From Gamarada debralockiae (lineage: Eukaryota > Ascomycota > Leotiomycetes > Helotiales > Hyphodiscaceae), in NCBI GenBank assembly GCA_002803225.1, contig NXFV01001646.1, positions 1 to 17,855 on the forward strand: 17,855 nucleotides of DNA, given 5' to 3'. Below the pieces are notes generated by a model, which was given only the letters and a program-made list of their open reading frames with translations, searched no databases and was not told the origin of the DNA. Below, piece after piece: positions 1 through 7,860 of this stretch. The first letter of the stretch is position 1. Each line of letters begins with the position of its first letter. Position numbers and translations under genes: made by a program.

Positions 1-216
1 TATTAGTAGAGTCATTTTTCGTCTTTTCAGCCATTGATTTAAGCATGCTGTGGGAGATATAATAGATTGAGTTGATTGTTTTACATATTTTTTTTATTAA
101 TATTCGGATTTTGACGTTCCCTCGGAAAAACGAGTTTTTCGCTTCGAAAATCTTGTTCCTGCTCGCAGCCTGGGAGACATACATATATATATTCTGAGAT
201 TAAAAGACTCGTTATA

Positions 217-416
217 CAGTAAAACCTGCCTATAACGAATCTGGATATAACGAACGCTAACAAATCCCTCGATATAACGTACGAGACGAAAACCTTTACA
301 GGGATAATTTGTATGAAGACAGGGATTCTATATAGCGATCTCTGGATATACAGTAACGAATTTTTGGGCCATCGCCCGTACAGATTTTTCGTGTTCGTTA
401 TAACCAGGTTTTACTG
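217..416. mobile_element. pogo/Fot1-like MITE, 200 bp, TA target site duplication
   Basis: The element starts CAGTAAAACCTG and ends with its inverse CAGGTTTTACTG. The terminal inverted repeats match at 20 of the first 23 positions and continue into a TATAACGAA motif at both ends. A TA dinucleotide flanks each side (215-216 and 417-418), the target preference of Tc1/mariner-pogo transposons. Subterminal ATATAACG motifs recur near the 5' end (about 232, 243 and 271), as is common in pogo-type termini. At 200 bases with no reading frame it is non-autonomous and would need a transposase from elsewhere. No second copy was noticed in the window. A short AT microsatellite lies just upstream (about 178-193). 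Confidence 0.86.
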
Positions 417-418
417 TA

Positions 419-865
419 CTTACTAAGGTTGATTAAGACTAACGTTAACAATTTATATAAGCAGTTAACCAACCGTTTGAATTCAAACGGAGCTCTCATC
501 GAAGAGCAGTCAACAGAGTGGCCGTTCATATGCGTGTTCACTGATTTGTAGTGGTGGTACCATTGGAGGTGAAACAGTCGGCTGTTTGGCAGCGAACAGG
601 CCCTAAACAAGTTGTATGGGTATTTTGGAAATGCTTGCGAATCTGTCGCTAAGAACTAATACTCCCAGGCCCATGACCTCAAACATCACTTGTCTCTTGT
701 GGTGTCACTTCGGCCGATGAGCGGGACATCATGCAAGTCCTTCTCGAACTCCTATCTTTACAGTTATGTTCACTGTAGTCTAATACGCCTTTTCTTTGGG
801 TTTCGGTTTATAACTTCTATTATTCTCAAGACGCCGGCGTCATTTCTTCCTTTCAGTGCATCAGC
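419..865. other. Intergenic region upstream of the first UstYa-type gene
   Basis: No convincing coding sequence was seen on either strand. The end is pyrimidine-rich with a TTTCAG at about 852-857, just before the start codon at 866. This could be the acceptor of a 5'UTR intron or simply the CT-rich leader common in fungal promoters. A TTATAA-like stretch lies near 808-813. Nothing else was recognised. Confidence 0.5.
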
Positions 866-1833
866 ATGACAAGCCAGCTTAAATACGAGAATGTCCAGCT
901 CGATGACCACGACGATTCATCAATCACCGAGGTGGAAGCGTCCTTGATGGGAGACGAGAAGCAGATGCATGTAGAGGAGTTCCGGCAGAGGTACACGACA
1001 AAGTCAAAGAGGATAGCATGCGTATCGATCTTTAAGGAGGCACGATGGTTCCTTGACACTGTATTGCTGCTTGTCATCATCGGACTGCTACTGCGGGATC
1101 AATCGCTGAAGTCCAACCGAAAAACCAGCGAGTATGAGGTGGGAGGAGATTTTACGGGTGTTGGGCCACACTGTATGGAGCTGCCAGAGATATGCAGAAT
1201 GACAGCAGTCATCTAATAACGGAATAGTCTCGACTCAAGTCACGACATTTCATATTAACCAGACCTTTGCACCGTACAACACATCAGAGTTTTTCCGAGA
1301 AGAGGTTCTCATTGCATGGAATGAACTAATGCCTCGTAAGAATTATTGATTGGAATGCTCGTTTGACAGAATGCTGAAATCATAGTAGATGGAATTGGCT
1401 TCCAATGGGTGAACGACACACACAGATACCATGATCTACCTCACCCTATCGTATGGCCAAACAAGACAGTCTTCACAACTTCAATGACGCATCAGCTGCA
1501 TTGTCTGTTTGCCATTGTTGAAACATACTCTGGCCTTACTTCCAATACAACTTTGCCCGAAGATCACCACTGGCACATGATCCATTGCTTCGACTATATG
1601 CGTCAAGCCATTATGTGTTCGGCCGATATGGCCCTTGAAGGATTGGAGACGACATTCCCAGATCACAATGGAGGATCCGACGGCTGGGATTCCAAGCACG
1701 GTGAGTTCCAATGAAATGCAATATGCCAAGAGAAGACAAGTTGCTGAGCCCCTCAACAGTTTGCAGAGATTATAGCCAGGTCATCAATTACCTGGAAAGC
1801 GTCAGAGCCTATGACGACCAACAAATCTATTGA
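866..1833 (+). CDS. UstYa-family (DUF3328) oxidase, four exons
   Basis: Exons 866-1172, 1228-1335, 1389-1700 and 1760-1833 join in frame to 266 residues. The three introns (55, 53 and 59 bases) begin GTATGG, GTAAGA and GTGAGT. Visible parts: a cytosolic N-terminus, one membrane helix (about 62-77, WFLDTVLLLVIIGLLL), the family segment GGDFTG (93-98), then NxSEFF and W-x-x-LMP. Both family-defining HXXHC motifs are present: HQLHC (173-177) and HMIHC (201-205), the second followed by FDYMRQAIMC; the protein ends with VCRDY and a short tail. Known members (UstYa/UstYb, CctO2-like) perform oxidative cyclisation or halogenation-type steps in fungal peptide pathways; the exact reaction here is unknown. 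The second intron has tandem acceptors (TAG ending at 1385 or 1388), both in frame. It converges with another UstYa-family gene at 2742-3604. Confidence 0.9.
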
Positions 1834-2741
1834 AATTGGTTGACGAGCATACAGCTAAACTTGACTCAGCCACCTGAAACCTCTTGATGATTTTGTTCCA
1901 CGGAGTCAGGAGGTCCGGCACATAGATTTACCAAATGCAGCTCGCGATTAGCATAAGAAGCATCTCCTATGTGTGTGAAAGGTCAGACTAGACCAAGTGT
2001 TGAGCTAATTCGACATCAGATACCTGCTTATACATGAAACATAGAGAGCAGAGGTTGATATGGCGTTGCGGAAAGATGCGCTGAGAAGGCACAGTTAATG
2101 CATTGTCAACTCCTATCCAGGCCGGAAAATAGCATTTACTTGTCCACACCGGGATCTCGGGGGCAATTTTCACTGGTAGTCGCGGATAAAGCTGTGCCCC
2201 AATAGGTTGACTTGAACACAAATTACTTCGTATTTTTTGACGGGGTTCGAGCATATATCTAGCAATACCGATTATAACCCTTTTCATAGTCCCAACTTTT
2301 AGCTGTCCTGTCCTGAATCTTGCTTAAAACGTGCACCTCTGGATAGAAAAATTAATGTTATAATTGAACTAACGAAACGCAGACCTCAACCCTTATGAAG
2401 AGCAGAAACCCGCTAGTCCAGTCCATTATCAACGTGACTCAAAACCTAGTTGTGTTTGTGGTATGAGGGAAGCAATTGACCGTGATATTCCCCAAACATA
2501 GAAGGTCTGCCTATAAAAAGCTTTATTTAAATGTGTTCAACACAAAAGGATGATATTTGTCTCTCCGGATTTTCCGAATTTAAAAGTAGGCACAGCAGCA
2601 ACGAACTGCCGGCACTTATCCGAGAACTATTGCAAGTATTCCATTCTATTTACAATACCTAAAATTGATGGAGTGGTCCATGACGAATGCCCGCTACCAT
2701 CCCTCCCTTTCTCTGGACCATTTTTCTTTTCTTGAGTCCAT
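1834..2741. other. Region between two convergent UstYa-type genes
   Basis: This stretch holds the 3' ends of both flanking genes. A TATAAAAAG followed by a HindIII-like palindrome and TTTAAA lies at about 2512-2530, but the 61-codon frame after it (2550-2735, plus) has no recognisable domain and overlaps the likely 3'UTR of the minus-strand gene. A 99-codon minus frame at 1988-2287 is also unrecognised. I see no RNA gene or repeat. Confidence 0.45.
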
Positions 2742-3604
2742 TTAGAAGAGGTCATCATTCGCAACAGTATTGTCAATAGCCCATTTTCTCACGGCATCGA
2801 AATCTCGACAAACGTGCACAGTGCTAAAATCCGGCCACGGATCACCGGGTTTGTTGGGGAGTTCGTGGAAGGTTATCACGCCGATGTCGACTTGACACAT
2901 GAGGTTCATGCGTAGCATCTCTAAACAGTGATCTGTGGGGTAGGTAAGTAATAGTCCAACTTAGAGAGTGAGCGAGCGAGTGAGTCCTTACCTAGATGTG
3001 CGCGTATTTTGGCTTCGTCTTTTTCTGCGAAGTCACCCTTACCGTTGTAGTGATCACGGTAGGTGCTCTTTCTAACCAGATTTAAACAGTGAAGTTGATG
3101 GAAGACCTCCAGTCCGATTCGATATCCTTCCTTTCCTGTCTTGGGGTCCTTGGTCTTGATCGATGTCTCTGGTTTTTTGACGAGCTTCAGCTCCTCTGGT
3201 GTGATCATCTGGTCACCAATGTCCACGGTGACCCAATTCCACATTTCTTCTGTTTCGTTGCTTGTGCCAACGTAGCCGGAGTCCTTTCCTTGAGTGGCAT
3301 TGAACGTCCCGGAGACATATTTCACAGCTTCCCGAGCTGGTGAATATGACGAGAACTTCTCAACGAACTGCGCCGTGCTGGGTGTGCTTCGAATGTAAGT
3401 TATAGCTAGTAGAATTGCAGAGACGCAGAATAGTATGGAATTGGCGATCAGAAGGCGTCTGAAACGATGTGTTTGCAATGATCGCAAATTTTGCAACTTC
3501 AGTCCGAGGAGGTCAAGGTCTTCCTCATCTTCCATGAGAGTTGCGGAAGCATCGTCAGAGGAGACTTTGTCGTATACAGGTTCAATACCCTTCATATTTG
3601 GCAT
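2742..3604 (-). CDS. UstYa-family (DUF3328) oxidase, two exons
   Basis: Exons 3604-2992 and 2932-2742 (minus) join to 267 residues across a 59-base intron (GTAAGG...ACAG). The protein has an acidic N-terminus, one membrane helix (about 51-71) and the family signature LEVFHQLHCLN with HQLHC at 169-173. The second HXXHC motif, HLDHC (203-207), is assembled only after splicing because the intron falls between Leu and Asp. Downstream come LRMNLMCQVD, ITF, a proline-rich PW segment, HVCRDF and a final NDDLF. This arrangement differs from the neighbour at 866-1833 (VFHQLHC here, MTHQLHC there), so the pair is not a recent tandem duplicate. UstYa-family proteins act on peptides in fungal secondary metabolism; the substrate here is not shown. 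The intron carries a (GAGC/GAGT)n tetranucleotide tract. An alternative start at Met4 cannot be excluded. Confidence 0.92.
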
Positions 3605-4885
3605 TCAATGGCATTCAACAAGAGGTAGTCGGCAATGAAAGATGATAGAACGGACGCAATTCCCGGATGTATTATTCTTGTAAGAGGAGCGCGAACGTGA
3701 ATTCTATCAAGAACGGAACAAACCCTCTGAAAAAGCCGTTGCAGGCAGACTTGGACCTAAGGAAGGATAGCGATGCCATACTTGGGAAATGTTACACCGA
3801 ACTTACTACTCGTCATTTCGCCATGCTTGAGAGACCCGAAAGCAACATGCCAAGGAGACAATCAGATTCAATTTGCGGGGTTGTTTCGGCTTCCGGGATA
3901 TTCAGGAGTGGTGGGCTTCTTGCGATTGGAGCACAAGAACTATGCACGGGCGTGGTAAAGCGCAAATCGAAACAGACAACTGACCTGGACTGTAGCAGCC
4001 AACTTTTTTGAAGCATACGGAGCACTATGTTTGCTCTATATCTTGTCGGGCATGATGTTTCTGATGCCGTTTTGTTTTATACGATTGGTAACAATCAACT
4101 ACTTCGTTGCAGCCAGCTGGCTAAGAAATATTAGTCAGCGCACAGAGCACATAACTCTAAGTCGATCCTATTAGGATCGACATATATTTTACCCCGGCGA
4201 CGCGCCAGGCGAAGACACATCGCATTCTCCGCTCCACTTTACAGGGCGCATGCTCTCGGTCATCATCGAAGCCACCGGCAACGTCTAAGCATCGGTAGCT
4301 TGGAGACCCGGTCTGGGGTAAAAACCGCGAAAACCAATTATGTGACTCGCATCTTGAGCCGCGCTTGGCCTAGTAAGATTGCGAGTCCTTGGACCTTGGA
4401 GTCAACGAGGGAAAAGGCATCTATGCTCCACCTCCATGAGCACATGGAAAGTTGGAATTGGCCAGGACTCTAGACATGCGTTGTTCCACCGACGGAAGTT
4501 ACACGCCCTGAGCCCCGAGCACAGTTAAGGAAGATGGTCTTCGCATCAATCATATTACGCGGGGTACTCAATCATTTGTTCTGACTGAGACATTTCATTA
4601 ACGAAGAGTTGCATCTTGTTTCGTTGATTCTGCACGGATCTCCATCCTGGCTTCAGTTTTGATGTAAAGAAGGCTCACCACTGGCAATCGAGAAAAAGTA
4701 CGTTTTTCTTCTTATTCTTCATCTCCGAAAAAGCCTTTTCTCGGAATTCGTCCTGTCTCGCTGCTGGCAGCTCGCATTTATTTCTTGTCGCCCACATTTC
4801 ACTAGCTGCATTATTCCATCTATTTACAGGCCAACTTACACATTTGCTCACGTTCTCTCCGGTCATTCCTCGCAATCAAATCATC
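3605..4885. other. Long intergenic region with likely divergent promoters
   Basis: This 1.3 kb region separates the start of the minus-strand UstYa-type gene from the start of the secreted Gly/Ala-rich gene, so it should hold both promoters. Contents seen: a CGG-N2-CCG motif at about 3889-3898, of the type bound by Zn2Cys6 regulators; a perfect palindrome at 4161-4181; and a more GC-rich block (about 4190-4330) bracketed by 9-base inverted repeats TTTTACCCC (4187-4195) and GGGGTAAAA (4315-4323). The 114-codon plus frame at 3667-4011 has no recognisable domain and is judged spurious. Confidence 0.5.
4161..4181. repeat. Perfect palindrome, 10-base arms, 1-base centre
   Basis: Arms GTCGATCCTA and TAGGATCGAC are exact inverse complements around a single T. 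This could be a dimeric transcription factor site or a hairpin. It lies about 560 bases upstream of the minus-strand UstYa-type start and about 705 bases upstream of the secreted Gly/Ala-rich gene. It is immediately followed by AT-rich ATATATTTTA and the GC-rich block. No known motif name is assigned. Confidence 0.85.
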
Positions 4886-5281
4886 ATGCAGTTGACTAGT
4901 CTTACTCAATTGCTGGCCGTAGCCTTGATGGCCATCACGCCAGTCGCTCAGGCTGCTCCAGTACGTTTGGTTCCATATATCGTGTGGCTCAGAAACTGAT
5001 CAATGGCGTAGGTTGACACAGGCATCGCCTTGACACCACGTCACCACAAGGGTGCTGGCGGTGGTGGTGCCGCTGCTGGAGGCGCCGGTGCTGCCGGTGG
5101 CTTGGCTTCTCTCTTTGGTGGTGGTGCTGGTGCTAATGCAGCAGGTGCTGGTGGTGCTGGTGGTGCTGGTGGTGCTGCTGGTACTGCTGGTGCTGCTGGT
5201 GCTGGTGGTGCTGGTGGTGCTGGTGGAGCTGCTGGAGCTGCTGGTGGTCTGGCTGCTCTCTTGGATGGCGCTGGCAACTGA
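4886..5281 (+). CDS. Small secreted Gly/Ala-rich protein
   Basis: Exons 4886-4960 and 5012-5281 join to 114 residues across a 51-base intron (GTACGT...TAG, branch-like CTGAT). Residues 1-24 look like a signal peptide with a hydrophobic core (LLAVALMAITPV) ending AQA-AP. After a short linker (VDTGIALTPRHHKG) nearly all residues are Gly or Ala, with almost no charge and no Cys. Two similar hydrophobic blocks frame the Gly/Ala core: GGLASLF (54-60) and GGLAALL (103-109, followed by D). This suggests a symmetric design, perhaps self-assembling or wall-associated. No Lys-Arg Kex2 repeats are present, unlike known UstA-type RiPP precursors. I do not recognise a named family. The start choice is supported by the signal peptide and the clean intron. 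Confidence 0.77.
5144..5253 (+). repeat. GGTGCT-type coding minisatellite
   Basis: The Gly/Ala core is encoded by imperfect tandem GGT-GCT and GGT-GCT-GCT units, mostly using only GGT and GCT codons. Such a tract is prone to length change by slippage in multiples of three, which keeps the frame. Confidence 0.85.
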
Positions 5282-6291
5282 AACAAGACTAGAACAGCAA
5301 CGCTGCCAAACGCCGGTGCCAATGTAGTAGATGCGCTGAAAAGGACGATACTGTTTAAGCCAAATAATATATTCCTCATTCGCAACCCAGCACTATTGTC
5401 ATCACAGTCCCAATCTCCCACGTCAATTGGAAAAATAGGCCTGAGGCAGCAACATAAGGCATACAGTGATAAAGCTTGAAAAACAGTTGCTATTCTACAG
5501 TGCTCCGTAGCCCATATTTATAGTGCTCATGGCCCTGATTTCTTCACTGTAGCTGAACCTTCAGGTTCACCGAAGCTGAATCCATAGGCCTTGCCATGCT
5601 GAAATACAGGCTACAGCTCCCTGTACAGCAAGAGTCGATTATAGGGGCCTCAGGCACCGAGAATTGCAACAATCTCGGCGCGCATATGTGGTCCGAGCTT
5701 TCCTAAGCCGCAACACCACACAATAAACTCACAGATAAATTTAGAGATCTATAGAGACTATAGTAGCTGATTCCAAAAATTTAAATTTCCATCCGATTTG
5801 AGTGTTGTGGTGATTTTTGACGAATTTTTGAAGTTGAGAAATCGTACGGTCCTCGTTTCAGACTTACGGGCTCACGTGCCTTAATAAGCAGCGGTCCAAG
5901 TCTTGGCGCCCTGTATTCGCCCCTTCCGTCACCTCGCCTTGTATCGTGGGTTCATTGATTATGTAATTGCTGTAGCGTGTCCCCTAACTCGTTTCACCTC
6001 GACTCAACCTTCCCAAGCACAGATTCTGCGATGCCCCATCAATGTCTCAAGCAGTTAAATCTAACTCCAGCTTTGCCTTCGTTGCACACCCAAACTCTGC
6101 TCACCGTTTTCTGTCCAGTACTCCGTACTCTTATTCTATCCCCATTCTTTCTTGCACTTGACAAGCTAAACTGGCTAAGGTACTTCTGCATGACAGCCGT
6201 GAAACATTGGGACCCTGTAACTTAGTACGAAAGGTGTCTTGCATGTTGCAGACTTCAATGACAGTATCATCTTAATACCCTCGGCTGAGCC
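5282..6291. other. Intergenic region upstream of the glutaminyl-cyclase-like gene
   Basis: No supported gene was found. A small hairpin occurs at 5554-5569 (TGAACC / GGTTCA around TTCA). The last 400 bases are pyrimidine-rich, consistent with a fungal promoter or leader for the gene starting at 6292. The 82-codon plus frame at 5977-6225 is Ser/Thr/Leu-rich with no domain and is judged spurious. I see nothing else. Confidence 0.45.
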
Positions 6292-7429
6292 ATGAAGAGT
6301 CGTTTATTCTTCTCAAGCTACCGTTTCTCCTCCATGTTCCTGATTCTGCAGAGTCTTTTCCTTGTTACATATGGATACAAGCCACTCTCTGACAGCTTCT
6401 TGCGAAACATATCTTCTGGAGGCTCGGACTTCGACCCTGATTATGGGACTCTTCTTTCCCCGATCCTGACACCCCGAGTTCCTGGCACTGCCGGGCATTC
6501 AACTGCTCAGCACCATTTCGTCAATTTCTTCAGCACTGAGCTGCCAAGGTGGACGATTGAGTGGTACAACTCGACCTCAAGAACGCCTACCGGTGCTGAA
6601 GTCCCAATCGCGAACCTTGTTTTCAAGAGGGAGCCACCTTGGACAAAGCAAGGGCAGGCCAATTGGTTGTCGTTAGCGGCGCATTATGACAGCAGGAATG
6701 TACCAGAGGGATTTATCGGGGCGATGGATAGCGCTGTTCCCTGCGCCATATTGATGCATGTTGCAAGAAGCATAGATAAGTATGTGACGCAAATGCATGA
6801 CGAGATGGCAGAACTTGGGGAAGGGGGGACAGTCGAGATGGATATGGGTGTGCAGATACTACTTCTCGATGGGAAAGAGGCCTTTGACGAGAGGGGTCCA
6901 GCATTGTATGGGTCAAGGTAGGCCATTGTAAGCATCGGAGGCATATATTCGGGCTAATAATTGGCACAGAGCCCTTAGCGAGACTTGGGAGATGATGTCC
7001 AATCCAGTAGGCTCGAAGTATCCCAATGCTTTGAGCCAAATTAGTATATTCGTTCTGCTCGACGTCCTAGGATCCGTGAACCCCACAATCCCCTCCTATT
7101 TCCTCATTACACATTGGGCATACAAATCCATGGCAAATCTCGAAGACCGCTTGCGTAAGATTGATCTTCTCGAGACGCTCCCGCTGTCTGCATTCCTTCC
7201 TAAGACGAACGAGACAACCACGCAGGCTGAAACAGCGGACGATTACGTCCCCTTCATGGATCGCGGTATACCATTTCTTCACCTTCTACCTTCGCCTCTG
7301 CCGCCAAACCGACATACTACAGACGACAACGGCGAACATCTTGACTTACCGACTGTTAGGGACTGGGCTAAAATCGTGACGGGTTTTGCACTGGAATGGT
7401 TAGACATGATGGAAGTGTGGCCGGAGTAG
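6292..7429 (+). CDS. Secreted glutaminyl-peptide cyclotransferase-like protein (M28 fold)
   Basis: Exons 6292-6917 and 6970-7429 join to 361 residues across a 52-base intron (GTAGGC...ACAG with CTAATAA branch). A signal peptide or anchor covers about 10-28. Family landmarks in order: AAHYDSR (129-135), GAMDSAVPCA (143-152) with putative zinc ligand Asp146, LLLDGKEAF (190-198) with zinc Glu196, LYGSR (205-209), VLLDVLGSVNP (237-247) with Asp240, ADDYVPF (298-304) with Asp300, GIPFLHLLPSP (308-318) with His313, and RHTTDDN (323-329) with zinc His324. Glutaminyl cyclases convert N-terminal Gln to pyroglutamate on secreted peptides, using zinc and a catalytic Glu. Here the first Glu of the usual DGEEAF motif, the general base, is Lys195, and two Trp residues lining the pocket (before the zinc His and after EAF) are Arg323 and Arg201. 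Fold and zinc site look intact; activity is doubtful. Length matches the family. Confidence 0.92.
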
Positions 7430-7860
7430 GAAAGATGGTCTTCAAGATACCTAGGTGTATGTCGTCGTTGGGAAACGTATTCAGGAAGAATTGGTCGGGT
7501 AAAGATATGACTCCAAATATATGAAAATTTCGCGTGGCATCATGCAAGTGGGAGGCGACGTCCTGACAGGGAGGTTTTGCACAATAGATTTTATTGGACC
7601 AGAAGCGGGAGCTGCTGGACGCAAACCTGAAAGGAATCCCTGCGTCACGGCACCTCATGGCAATTGAGGTACTGTATGCGCGCAATTTAGCAACGACAAG
7701 AGGGCTCATACATGATATATTTGTAGTCCGCCGCAGTCAGTATCATTCGGTCGGATTTCATCCCAAAAGCTGTCAAACTTCCGTCGACAATTTCAACCGA
7801 GAGTAAAATGCCCCCAACGCTACTGTCGACGTCAATCTCAAGTTCGGAATCCACAAGAGC
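7430..7860. other. Intergenic region after the glutaminyl-cyclase-like gene
   Basis: No supported gene was found. Minus-strand frames at 7368-7709 and 7687-7962 have no recognisable domain; they overlap the 3' end of the cyclase gene and the signal-peptide start at 7861 respectively. The second one has a mildly protein-like composition in its C-terminal half, which I could not place. Confidence 0.4.

Noticed and set aside
2240..2260. GGTTCGAG resembling a tRNA B box (also seen at 8133-8140)
   Set aside because: No matching A box, acceptor stem or cloverleaf around either site.
2550..2735. 61-codon plus frame after a TATAAAAAG motif
   Set aside because: Short, no recognisable domain, and overlaps the likely 3'UTR of the minus-strand UstYa-type gene.
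3667..4011. 114-codon plus frame upstream of the minus-strand UstYa-type gene
   Set aside because: No domain, signal peptide or intron logic; it lies in the expected promoter region and has an overlapping frame of similar quality.
4886..5281. Calling the secreted Gly/Ala-rich protein a UstA-type RiPP precursor
   Set aside because: No Lys-Arg Kex2 repeats and no Tyr-containing core repeats; proximity to UstYa-type genes alone is not enough.
5041..5421. Minus-strand 126-codon Pro/Ala-rich frame
   Set aside because: It is the antisense shadow of the GGT/GCT repeat in the secreted Gly/Ala-rich gene.
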